A DNA stretch of 14,864 bases from Alphaproteobacteria bacterium (GCA_030743445.1 JASLSL010000044.1:1-14864), one strand, 5' to 3'; shown: positions 1 to 6,632, numbered from the stretch's first letter. Made by a program: numbers and translations. Notes: generated by a model from the sequence alone, not told the origin.

Positions 1-507
1 CGGATCATCGCGCCGGGCCGGACCTATCGCTGCGATTCGGACATCACCCACACGCCGATGTTCCACCAGGTCGAAGGGCTGGTGGTCGACAAGACCAGTC
101 ATATGGGCCACCTCAAGGGCTGTCTGATCGAGTTCTGCCGCGCCTATTTCGAGGTCGCCGACGTGCCGGTGCGTTTTCGGCCGAGCTACTTCCCGTTCAC
201 CGAGCCCTCGGCCGAGGTCGATATCGGCTGCGCGCGCGACCGCGACAGCATCGAGATCGGCGCCGGCGACGACTGGCTCGAGATTCTCGGCTGCGGCATG
301 GTCCACCCGAACGTGCTCGCGGCCTGCGGCATCGACCCGAGCGAATACCAAGGCTTCGCCTTCGGCATGGGGATCGAGCGCATCGCGATGCTGAAATACG
401 GCATTCCGGATTTACGGACCTTCTTCGAGGCCGATCTGCGCTGGCTCAAGCATTACGGCTTCGTGCCGCTCGAGGTGCCGACCCTGCTTAGGGGGCTGAC
501 ACCATGA
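1..507 (+). CDS. pheS: Phenylalanyl-tRNA synthetase alpha subunit, 3' part
   Basis: This is the catalytic subunit of the cytoplasmic alpha2-beta2 phenylalanyl-tRNA synthetase, which charges tRNA-Phe with phenylalanine using ATP. Only the last 168 residues are in the window; the reading frame is open from base 1. The class II core is visible. The motif 2 region reads GRTYRCDSDITHTPMFHQVEG just before the first in-window Met. Motif 3 reads GFAFGMGIERIAMLKYG near the C-terminus and is followed by DLRTFFEADLRWLKHYGF, typical of PheS ends. The stop TGA overlaps the pheT start in ATGA, so the two genes are translationally coupled, as expected for subunits made in equal amounts. The missing N-terminal half would lie upstream. 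Identification is secure. Confidence 0.97.
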   Translation, partial: RIIAPGRTYRCDSDITHTPMFHQVEGLVVDKTSHMGHLKGCLIEFCRAYFEVADVPVRFRPSYFPFTEPSAEVDIGCARDRDSIEIGAGDDWLEILGCGMVHPNVLAACGIDPSEYQGFAFGMGIERIAMLKYGIPDLRTFFEADLRWLKHYGFVPLEVPTLLRGLTP

Positions 508-2909
508 AGTTCACCCTCGGCTGGCTGAAGCAACACTTGGAGACCGATGCGCCGCTCGAGGAGTTGGCCGACCGCCTGACCATGCTCGGCCTCGAGGTCG
601 AGGAGATCGGCGATCCCGCGGCCGCGCTCGCCGGTTTCGTCACCGCCAAGGTGGTCGCCTGCGACAAGCACCCGGACGCCGACAAGCTCACGGTCTGCCA
701 GGTCGATCCGGGCGACGGCAGCCAAGTGCAAGTCGTCTGCGGCGCGCCGAACGCGCGGGCAGGCATGGTCGGGGTGTTCGCCGCCGCCGGCATGCACGTG
801 CCCGGCACTGGGCTCGACCTCAAGCGGACCAAGATCCGCGGCGTCGAGTCGAACGGCATGCTGCTGTCGGAGCGCGAGATCGGCATCTCGGACGACCACG
901 AGGGTATCATCGACCTGCCGGAAGACACCGCCATCGGCGAGCCGGCGGCGCCCGCGCTCGGCCTCGCCGACCCGGTGATCGAGCTCGGCATCACGCCGAA
1001 CCGGGCCGACTGCCTCGGCGTCCGCGGCGTCGCCCGCGACCTTGCCGCCGCCGGACTCGGCAAGCTCGAGCCGCTCGCCGCACCCAAGGTCGAGGGCGCC
1101 TTCGAGAGCCCGATCCAATGGCGGCGCGACCTCGAGGGCAACGAGGACGCGTGCCCGATGGTCGTCGGCCGCACTTTCCGGGGCGTGGAGAACCGGCCGA
1201 GCCCGCCCTGGCTGCAGCGGCGCCTGGAGGCGATCGGGCTCAGGCCGATCTCGGCCCTCGTCGACATCACCAATTACGTGACCTTCGACCTCTGTCGCCC
1301 GTTGCACGTGTTCGACGCGGACAAGGTCAAGGGCGACCTCACCATGCGCTTCGCCGAGCCGGGCGAGGAGATATTGGCGCTCGACGGCAATGCCTACGCG
1401 CTCGAGGACGGCATGACCGTGATCGCCGACGAGGAGGCCCTGCACGGCATCGCCGGCGTGATGGGCGGCGAGGCGTCGGGCTGCACCGCGGCGACCACCA
1501 ACGTGTTCCTCGAAGTGGCGTTGTTCGATCCGATCCGCACCGCGACCACGGGGCGCAAGCTCGGCATCGAGTCGGATGCGCGTTACCGCTTCGAGCGCGG
1601 GCTCGACCCGGAATCGGCGCTCTGGGGGGCCGAGGTCGCGGCGCGGCTGATTTTGGAGTTCTGCGGCGGCGAGGCGAGCGAGCTCACCATCGCCGGCGAG
1701 ATGCCCGAATGGCGGCGCGTGGTATCGCTCCGCCCGGACCGGCTCCGGACCTTCGGCGGCGTCGATGTCTCGGCCGAGCGGGCGACGGAAATCCTGAACG
1801 CCCTCGGTTTCGAGGCGAAGTCGGCGAAAGGCGTGATCGAGGCGACGACGCCCTCGTGGCGCGCCGACGTCGAGGGCGAGCACTGCCTGGTCGAGGAGGT
1901 GCTCAGGGTCCACGGCTTCGACGCGATCCCGGTGGTCGCGATGGAGCGCGAGACGGCGTTGCCCGAACCGGCCCTCGACGCGGCCCAGCGCCGGGTCGCG
2001 TTCGCCAAGCGCACGCTGGCTGTCCGCGGCATGATGGAGGCGGTCACCTGGTCGTTCACCGGCGCGCGCGAGGCGAGCCTGTTCGGCGGCGGCCATGCGT
2101 CGCTCGCGCTCGCCAATCCGATCAGCGCCGACCTCGACGTGATGCGGCCCTCGATCCTGCCGAACCTGCTCGCCGCCGCCGGCCGCAACGCCGACCGAGG
2201 CAACGGCGATGTCGCGCTGTTCGAGGTCGGCCCGACCTATCGCGACGATACCGCGGGCGGCCAGGACACGGTCGCGGCCGGTCTGCGCCACGGCCGCACC
2301 GGCCCGCGCCACTGGCGGGCGGCGCCCCGCGATGTCGACGCCTACGACGCCAAGGCCGACGCATTGGCGGTGCTGGAGGCCTGCGGCGCCCCGGTCGCCA
2401 ACCTGCAAGTCATCGCCACAGCACCCGATTGGTACCACCCGGGGCGCTCGGGCGCCCTCATGCTCGGCCCAAAGAACGCGCTCGCGTATTTCGGCGAGGT
2501 TCATCCGCGAATCCTGAGAAGGCTCGACCTGCGCGGCCCGGCGGCGGCCTTCGAAGCGATGATGGACGCGATCCCCGAGCCGAAATCGCGCGACGGCAAG
2601 ACGCGGCCGGCGCTCGAGGCCTCCGCGTTTCAGCCGGTGAGCCGCGATTTCGCCTTCACGCTCAAGGCCGAGGTTCCGGCCGACAAGGTGCTGCGCGCAG
2701 CCAGGGGCGCCGACAAGGACCTGATCGCGGAGGCCGGCGTATTCGACGTCTACGAGGGCGATGAGTTGGGTGTCGGCAAGAAATCGGTCGCGATCTGGGT
2801 CACCCTGCAACCGGTCGCCCGCACGCTGACCGACGCGGAAATCGATGCGGTCGCCGCCAGGATCGTCGCCGCGGTCGAGAAACAGACCGGCGGGACGCTG
2901 CGCGCCTAA
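504..2909 (+). CDS. pheT: Phenylalanyl-tRNA synthetase beta subunit
   Basis: This is the large, non-catalytic subunit of phenylalanyl-tRNA synthetase. It recognises tRNA-Phe and carries the B3/B4 editing domain that clears mischarged Tyr-tRNA-Phe. At 801 residues it matches the usual bacterial length (about 795). Domains in order are an N-terminal tRNA-binding OB fold (about 40-150, with DKHPDADKLTVCQVD), the B3/B4 domain (about 210-385, with DITNYVTFD and RPLHVFDADK), B5 (about 400-475), the catalytic-like core, and a C-terminal ferredoxin-like anticodon-binding domain (about 707-800, with QPVSRDFAF). The ATG overlaps the pheS stop (ATGA), and a purine-rich AGGGGG at 490-495 is a good ribosome-binding site eight bases upstream. 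Nothing looks broken. Confidence 0.98.
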   Translation: MKFTLGWLKQHLETDAPLEELADRLTMLGLEVEEIGDPAAALAGFVTAKVVACDKHPDADKLTVCQVDPGDGSQVQVVCGAPNARAGMVGVFAAAGMHVPGTGLDLKRTKIRGVESNGMLLSEREIGISDDHEGIIDLPEDTAIGEPAAPALGLADPVIELGITPNRADCLGVRGVARDLAAAGLGKLEPLAAPKVEGAFESPIQWRRDLEGNEDACPMVVGRTFRGVENRPSPPWLQRRLEAIGLRPISALVDITNYVTFDLCRPLHVFDADKVKGDLTMRFAEPGEEILALDGNAYALEDGMTVIADEEALHGIAGVMGGEASGCTAATTNVFLEVALFDPIRTATTGRKLGIESDARYRFERGLDPESALWGAEVAARLILEFCGGEASELTIAGEMPEWRRVVSLRPDRLRTFGGVDVSAERATEILNALGFEAKSAKGVIEATTPSWRADVEGEHCLVEEVLRVHGFDAIPVVAMERETALPEPALDAAQRRVAFAKRTLAVRGMMEAVTWSFTGAREASLFGGGHASLALANPISADLDVMRPSILPNLLAAAGRNADRGNGDVALFEVGPTYRDDTAGGQDTVAAGLRHGRTGPRHWRAAPRDVDAYDAKADALAVLEACGAPVANLQVIATAPDWYHPGRSGALMLGPKNALAYFGEVHPRILRRLDLRGPAAAFEAMMDAIPEPKSRDGKTRPALEASAFQPVSRDFAFTLKAEVPADKVLRAARGADKDLIAEAGVFDVYEGDELGVGKKSVAIWVTLQPVARTLTDAEIDAVAARIVAAVEKQTGGTLRA

Positions 2910-2916
2910 GCGTTCC

Positions 2917-3465
2917 CTAACGCACCGAGCGCTGCTCGCGCGCTTGCTCGGAATTTCGAAGTTGGTCGCGCCGCAACTCGCCCTGGGGCAGGGTTTGCTC
3001 TTGCAGACGGTCGGTCAGCTCCCGCAACTGGACTGCTTCGCGGCCCGCCCGAAAGCGGCGCTCGGAGTCCGACGCTTGGCGCTGCAGGGTGGCCTGTACC
3101 CGGAGTTTGACTTCGTTATCCGACGCCGGGCGCAATCGGCGCAGGTTTTCGCGCTGCTGAATCTTCCGCTGGGTGGTCAGAAGCTGCCGCCCGATCGAAC
3201 CCTGCTGGATCACCCGGGCGCGCTGCGTCGCCTGAAGCCGGCGCACCCGCTGTTCCTGTTGCCGGCGCAACAGCCGGGTGCGCACGTTCTCGCCGGGCAC
3301 GCCCGCTGATTTATCGACACAAATGTAGAGCCGTGTCGCTTGGTCGAACACCAGGACCCGTTGGGTCCCGCAGCCGCCCGCTTGCGCGAGCGCCGGCCCG
3401 GCAGAGCCAACGACCAGCGCCGCCGCGAAAATCAACGGTAAAACCGCATAGCTTCGAGGAGCCAT
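2917..3465 (-). CDS. Exported Arg/Gln-rich protein of unknown function
   Basis: No family is recognised. The ATG at 3465 is chosen because a GGGGGA sequence lies just upstream; an in-frame TTG at 3492 would add nine residues. The 182-residue product starts with a typical Sec signal peptide (hydrophobic VLPLIFAAALVVGSAGPALA, probable cleavage after AQA near residue 29). A short globular part with two cysteines (C32, C49) follows, in a GCGTQRVLVF...TRLYICVD context that may form a disulfide-linked hairpin. From residue about 60 to the end it is a low-complexity, probably helical or coiled-coil region. I count 29 Arg, 21 Gln and 3 Lys in residues 51-182. It would be a strongly basic periplasmic or envelope protein. 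It is convergent with pheT, with only 7 bases between the stops. That it is a real gene is likely; its function is unknown. Confidence 0.75.
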   Translation of the reverse strand: MAPRSYAVLPLIFAAALVVGSAGPALAQAGGCGTQRVLVFDQATRLYICVDKSAGVPGENVRTRLLRRQQEQRVRRLQATQRARVIQQGSIGRQLLTTQRKIQQRENLRRLRPASDNEVKLRVQATLQRQASDSERRFRAGREAVQLRELTDRLQEQTLPQGELRRDQLRNSEQAREQRSVR

Positions 3466-3621
3466 AACGACATCCCCCGGATAGCGCCCCAAGATTTGTA
3501 TTGCATATCGCGTACCAAACCGTCCCTCGCGCCTTGGGCCGCACGTCGGGCAATCATGTACCCTTGTTGCGAGGAAAGGCGAGTCATTCTTGGCCGCACC
3601 GGCCCGGCTAAACGCTTTTTT

Positions 3622-3637
3622 AACTGCGTGTGCAGTT
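3622..3637. promoter_or_regulatory. Perfect palindrome overlapping a -35-like box upstream of the J-domain gene
   Basis: The arms AACTGC and GCAGTT flank GTGT, giving a 16-base perfect inverted repeat. Its right arm overlaps TTGACT (3636-3641), a good -35 box pointing towards the gene at 3703. No convincing -10 lies at 17 bases; TGTAAT at 3678-3683 resembles a -10 but is too far from this -35. The layout suits an operator for a small dimeric repressor. The 237-base divergent gap 3466-3702 holds nothing else I can support. Confidence 0.35.
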
Positions 3638-3702
3638 GACTAAGCGAGGTGAATCCGCAAGAGTGCACATGATCCTGTGTAATTGATCGCTGGCGCTACA
3701 AC

Positions 3703-4407
3703 ATGTTGATCGAGAAGTCCGAGACCGAAGTGCCGGCGCGAAGCACGGTCGAACCGCGCAAACACAAGACCCGGCAAAAGCACTCCTACGCGGTGCCGTG
3801 CTCCAGCGCCTTTCGCGACCGGGTATCGGCGCTCGCCGAACGCCGCGGCGTCAACGTCGGAGATCTGGCGCGCTCGATCATGTTGCTGGTCCCGGTGTCG
3901 GCGATCGCCGGCTTCGCGGACCCGGGCGGGCCGGACGATGGGGACCGCGAGACGGTGGTGCTGAAATCCGGGCCGAGCGCGGGCAAGCCGTGGCGGCGCA
4001 AGCCGCGTCTACAGGCGCGGTTGCCGGCCGGCTACGAGATCGAGAACGTCCGCCGCGCCCTCGGTCTCGCCCTGGCGCTCGACGCGGGCGAGGTCGAGGT
4101 GACGCTCGAGGACGGCGGCGGGCCGAAAGCCCGTGAGCGGCTCAAATCCGCCGAGGACGAGATCGAACGCCTGCGCATGGTCGTGGTGGCGCTATCGTTC
4201 GAACCGCTCCGGAACGGTGTGAAGACACGGAGCGATGCGCTCTACGTGCTCGGATTCCCGACCGACAGCAACCCCGATTCGCAAGCCATCAATGCGCGGT
4301 TCCGGATGCTGGCGACGATCCATCACCCGGACGGCGCCTATGGCGACCACGGACGAATGAGCCAGCTCAACCAGGCGGTGGCGAAACTGCGAAACGGCGC
4401 GGGATAG
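3703..4407 (+). CDS. J-domain protein with possible ribbon-helix-helix-like N-terminus
   Basis: The 234-residue protein ends in a J-domain-like module (about 177-230). A helix with RFRMLATIHHPDG carries the diagnostic HPD tripeptide at 208-210, and the following helix reads MSQLNQAVAKLRN. J-domains stimulate the ATPase of DnaK-type Hsp70 partners through HPD. The usual DnaJ Gly/Phe, zinc-finger and substrate-binding domains are absent, and the J-domain sits at the C-terminus. Residues about 27-63 (HSYAVPCSSAFRDRVSALAE then RRGVNVGDLARSIMLLV) read like a strand followed by two helices, reminiscent of ribbon-helix-helix proteins; this is inference. Residues 140-165 look helical. The ATG has no clear Shine-Dalgarno sequence. 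The gene is convergent with the MerR gene. The J-domain is fairly sure; the N-terminal reading is not. Confidence 0.8.
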   Translation: MLIEKSETEVPARSTVEPRKHKTRQKHSYAVPCSSAFRDRVSALAERRGVNVGDLARSIMLLVPVSAIAGFADPGGPDDGDRETVVLKSGPSAGKPWRRKPRLQARLPAGYEIENVRRALGLALALDAGEVEVTLEDGGGPKARERLKSAEDEIERLRMVVVALSFEPLRNGVKTRSDALYVLGFPTDSNPDSQAINARFRMLATIHHPDGAYGDHGRMSQLNQAVAKLRNGAG

Positions 4408-4411
4408 TCGA

Positions 4412-4444
4412 CGCCTGGGTGTCGCCTGGGTATCGCCTAGGTGT
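4412..4444. repeat. Three tandem copies of an 11-base unit at a convergent gene junction
   Basis: The unit CGCCTGGGTGT is repeated three times at 4412-4422, 4423-4433 (one change, GTAT for GTGT) and 4434-4444 (one change, CCTAGG for CCTGGG). The array lies between the stop of the J-domain gene and the end of the MerR gene. The third copy runs into the MerR coding end. The G-to-A difference in that copy creates the TAG stop of the MerR gene on the minus strand. Confidence 0.8.
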
Positions 4445-4850
4445 CGTCGTCTTGGCCGACGACCAGATCGAGAATCGATCGAGGCTCGGACGCGTCCTTG
4501 CTGAAAGCGGCGAGCAATTTTTCCAACGCCATCCGCATTTCCCCTAGGCGTTCGATCTTGCCGTCGATCTCCTCGATCTTGGCGCTGGCGCTTTGCTGCA
4601 GATCGGAGCGGTCGACCTTGGGACCCGACCTGAGCGACATCAGGTCGCCAATCTCGCGTAATGAAAATCCCAGTTTCTGGGCGCCACGGATAAACCGAAG
4701 ACGGCGGAGCGCGTCATCGGAGTAAATCCGGAATCCGCCGCCAACCGGCCTCAAGGGTTGTTTGATCAAGCCCTGTCGTTCGTAGAATCGGATTGTCTCG
4801 ACGCCGACCCCCGCCTCTCTCGCCAACACGCCTATCGTTCGATTGTTCAT
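4437..4850 (-). CDS. MerR-family transcriptional regulator lacking sensor cysteines
   Basis: MerR proteins are dimers that bind between -35 and -10 boxes of promoters with overlong spacers and untwist the DNA when activated. Here residues 4-45 form the winged helix-turn-helix, with IGVLAREAGVGVETIRFYER strongly resembling mercury MerR. Residues 50-75 (RFIRGAQKLGFSLREIGDL) complete the DNA-binding module, and about 80-115 form the dimerisation helix. Length (137) is close to MerR (144). The protein contains no cysteine at all, so the three mercury-binding Cys of MerR are absent; a metal-thiolate sensor is excluded and the inducer is unknown. No mer, copper or zinc export genes are nearby. A mer-like operator lies in its own promoter, so autoregulation is likely. 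The start ATG is preceded by GAGG. Confidence 0.92.
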   Translation of the reverse strand: MNNRTIGVLAREAGVGVETIRFYERQGLIKQPLRPVGGGFRIYSDDALRRLRFIRGAQKLGFSLREIGDLMSLRSGPKVDRSDLQQSASAKIEEIDGKIERLGEMRMALEKLLAAFSKDASEPRSILDLVVGQDDDT

Positions 4851-4878
4851 GCCGCCTCGCTAAGCTTTCATCGTTGTG

Positions 4879-4910
4879 AGGCTACACTCGGCACCATGGT
4901 ACGGAGTCAA
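4879..4910 (-). promoter_or_regulatory. MerR-type promoter/operator for the MerR-family gene
   Basis: On the minus strand TTGACT (4905-4910) is followed after 20 bases by TAGCCT (4879-4884), an overlong spacer typical of MerR-controlled promoters. The spacer region carries TCCGTAC-CATG-GTGCCGA (4888-4905), matching the mer operator half-sites TCCGTAC-N4-GTACGGA with a perfect left half and two mismatches on the right. The start codon of the MerR gene is about 30 bases downstream of the -10, so the gene should control itself. Confidence 0.75.
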
Positions 4911-5064
4911 GATCGCTGTTATCGTAAAAGTGGCACGCGTTACCGGGTATTGAGACCGGTTTCGACCCACGTCGCACCATAGGCGGGCCTTGACCTCGGC
5001 GTTCGCATGGTTAGGCTCGTAGCGGCCAGTTTTGGGGCAAGAACAAGTGGACATCGGCTTAATT

Positions 5065-5080
5065 TAACCAATAATGGTTA
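5065..5080. promoter_or_regulatory. Operator-like palindrome 1 (TAACCA-N4-TGGTTA)
   Basis: TAACCA and TGGTTA flank ATAA in an AT-rich block upstream of the XRE-family gene. The same arms recur at 5106-5121, and AACCAATAAT is repeated at 5066-5075 and 5097-5106, 31 bases apart. Spacing between the palindrome centres is 41 bases, about four helical turns, so bound dimers would lie on the same DNA face. Confidence 0.6.
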
Positions 5081-5105
5081 TATTGTTCCAATTCAGAACC
5101 AATAA

Positions 5106-5121
5106 TAACCATTAATGGTTA
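5106..5121. promoter_or_regulatory. Operator-like palindrome 2 (TAACCA-TTAA-TGGTTA)
   Basis: This is a fully symmetric 16-base palindrome, the second copy of the TAACCA/TGGTTA arms, 39 bases before the XRE gene start. A third single arm lies at 5097-5101 (AACCA). It is most simply read as the autoregulatory operator of the adjacent CI-type repressor. Confidence 0.65.
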
Positions 5122-5160
5122 ACCGTACAAGGCGTAATTCTCCAAAAGTAGTGAAATCCC

Positions 5161-5658
5161 GTGTCGGATGATCCCAAAGCCAACCATGAACGGCAGGCCG
5201 CCGGCAGCATCGGCCAGCGCATACGCTTGGTGCGCGCCAGCATGCGTCAGCCCGACTTCGCGAAGAGCGTGGCCATCAGCGCCAACACCCTGAGCCGCAA
5301 CGAACTCGGCAAGACCACGCCGGACGCCGAGGTCCTCGCCGAGATTTGCCGCCGGTACAACGTCAACGGCGACTGGCTGCTGACCGGGCGCGGCAAGATG
5401 CGGTTTGGCGCCGTCACCCACGGCGCCGCGGCCCCGGGCGAGGTCGCCGAGGACAACCCGGAACCGGAGGACCTGATGCAGCGCATCATCCTGCACCTCG
5501 AGCGCTACCTCGCCGCGGGCGGGATCGCCGTGCCGCCCGCCAAGAAGAGCGATCTGCTGCTGGCGATCCACCAGGCGTGCCAAGAGCAGGGAATGGGAGC
5601 GCTGGACGAGATCGACATCGCCAAGTTCGACACCATCATTCGCCTCGCCGCCGACTGA
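5161..5658 (+). CDS. XRE/CI-type helix-turn-helix regulator
   Basis: The 165-residue protein has an N-terminal helix-turn-helix (about 16-78). It shows GQRIRLVRASMRQPDFAKSVAIS, the turn and recognition helix ANTLSRNELGKTTPD, and the closing YNVNGDWLLTGRGKMRFG, a signature of CI-like XRE repressors. The C-terminal part (about 101-165) is helical and of no recognised domain; there is no LexA/CI-type Ser-Lys peptidase, so SOS-type self-cleavage is unlikely. It starts with GTG, with only a weak ribosome-binding site. Two palindromes lie just upstream, implying autoregulation. The SDR gene follows after 38 bases on the same strand and is probably cotranscribed. No phage genes are nearby, so it is probably a chromosomal regulator. 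Confidence 0.85.
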   Translation: MSDDPKANHERQAAGSIGQRIRLVRASMRQPDFAKSVAISANTLSRNELGKTTPDAEVLAEICRRYNVNGDWLLTGRGKMRFGAVTHGAAAPGEVAEDNPEPEDLMQRIILHLERYLAAGGIAVPPAKKSDLLLAIHQACQEQGMGALDEIDIAKFDTIIRLAAD

Positions 5659-5696
5659 TCCGCCGGCCGAATTGCACCGATAAACGGAGAAAACAC

Positions 5697-6479
5697 ATGG
5701 ACGTCAGACTCGAAGGCAAGACCGCATTGATCACCGGCAGCAGCCTCGGCCTCGGCCGGGCGATGGCCGAGAAGTTCGCCGAGGCCGGGGCCAACGTGGC
5801 GCTGGTCGCGCGCCGGCCGGAGGTCCTGGAGGAGGCCCGCCTGGCGATCGCCGCCACCGCCGAGGGCATGATCGGCGCCTATAGCTGCGACGTCAGCGAC
5901 AAGGGCCAGATCGAGAAGACCTTCGCCCAGGCGAGCGACGAGCTCGGCCCGATCGACATCCTGGTGAACAACGCGGGCATCTCGCGGGCGATGCCGTTCA
6001 TGGAAATCTCCGACGAGCAGTGGACCGAGGACCTGGAGCTCAAACTGTTCGCGGCGATCCGGTTCTGCCGCCTCGCCTTCCCGGGCATGGTCGAGCGCAA
6101 ATGGGGCCGCATCATCAATACCCTCAACACCGGCGCCAAGGTGCCGCGCGCCGGCGGCGCGCCGACCGCGGTCAGCCGCGCCGCCGGCATGGCGCTGACC
6201 AAGGCGCTGGCCGGCGAAGGGGCGCCCCACAACGTGCTGGCCAACGGCCTGTTGGTCGGCCGCATCGAAAGCGATCAATGGGTGCGGCGCCACGCGGCGG
6301 CGGGCAGCAACGTCGGCTACGAGGACTATCTGGCGGACCTCGGCAAGAATCTGCCGATGGGCCGTTACGGCCGCGCCGAGGAGTTCGCCAATATCGCCTG
6401 CTTCCTGGCGTCCGACGCCGGCTCCTACATCACCGGCACCGCGATCAACGTCGACGGCGGCCTCTGCCCGGTGGTCTAG
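5697..6479 (+). CDS. SDR-family oxidoreductase with atypical active site
   Basis: This is a classical short-chain dehydrogenase/reductase of 260 residues. The NAD(P)-binding TGSSLGLG is at 13-20, a CDVSD motif that contacts the adenine ring at about 64-68, and NNAG at 91-94. The C-terminal ending is typical (PMGRYGRAEEFANIACFLAS then YITGTAINVDGG). The family's catalytic Ser-Tyr-x3-Lys is not intact. The Tyr and Lys positions read T157 and R161 (APTAVSRAAG), and the Ser region reads NTLNTGAK with no Ser. Either the chemistry differs or the protein has a non-classical role; the substrate cannot be named. The start ATG is preceded by GGAGA. It probably forms an operon with the XRE gene upstream. 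Confidence 0.9.
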   Translation: MDVRLEGKTALITGSSLGLGRAMAEKFAEAGANVALVARRPEVLEEARLAIAATAEGMIGAYSCDVSDKGQIEKTFAQASDELGPIDILVNNAGISRAMPFMEISDEQWTEDLELKLFAAIRFCRLAFPGMVERKWGRIINTLNTGAKVPRAGGAPTAVSRAAGMALTKALAGEGAPHNVLANGLLVGRIESDQWVRRHAAAGSNVGYEDYLADLGKNLPMGRYGRAEEFANIACFLASDAGSYITGTAINVDGGLCPVV

Positions 6480-6495
6480 CCCGCAAACCTTCCGT

Positions 6496-6632
6496 TCGTC
6501 ATCCCGGGCGAGCCCGAAAGGGCAAGACCCGGGACCCATTCCGTCAAACTTGCGAGGCGACTGAACGACCCGCTTGTCCTCAGGACTGGGTCCCGGCTCT
6601 CTCTCGCTCCGCTCGCTCGGCCGGGACGACGA
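6496..6632. repeat. BIME/REP-like inverted-repeat element
   Basis: This is an intergenic element just after the SDR stop. The outer arms TCGTCATCCCGG (6496-6507) and CCGGGACGACGA (6621-6632) pair at 11 of 12 positions. The inner arms CCGGGACCCA (6529-6538) and TGGGTCCCGG (6587-6596) pair perfectly. Each half can also fold alone: the left contains GCCC-GAAA-GGGC (6512-6523) and the right has TCCCGG pairing with CCGGGA. This two-headed palindrome is like REP/BIME elements scattered in alphaproteobacterial genomes. It may also act as a transcription terminator for the XRE-SDR operon. Confidence 0.75.

Larger units (their letters stand above)
4911..5160. other. Non-coding stretch between the MerR and XRE genes
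   Basis: The gap between the two divergent genes is 310 bases (4851-5160). Besides the mer-like operator and the TAACCA palindromes, it holds a weak promoter-like pair towards the XRE gene (TTGACC at about 4992, with TAGGCT roughly 16 bases on). I see no credible ORF. The stretch 5061-5125 is markedly AT-rich compared with its surroundings. Confidence 0.5.

Noticed and set aside
453..2810. Long open frame on the minus strand opposite pheT
   Set aside because: It is antisense to the well-supported pheT, has the Arg/Asp/Ala/Gly-rich composition of a GC-rich shadow frame and no domain.
2910..2923. GCGTT-CCCT-AACGC as a terminator between pheT and the exported protein gene
   Set aside because: The stem is only five pairs with no T-run, and it overlaps the stop codon of the minus-strand gene.
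4412..4444. CRISPR-like array
   Set aside because: The units are only 11 bases, directly tandem and without spacers.
4860..5054. 64-codon minus-strand frame upstream of the MerR gene
   Set aside because: It spans the mer-like promoter and operator, has no good ribosome-binding site and no conserved-looking sequence.
5061..5658. Prophage or genomic island suggested by a CI-like repressor and AT-rich operators
   Set aside because: No integrase, attachment repeats or phage genes are in the window, and the adjacent tRNA-Leu is 8 kb away with no duplicated 3' end seen.
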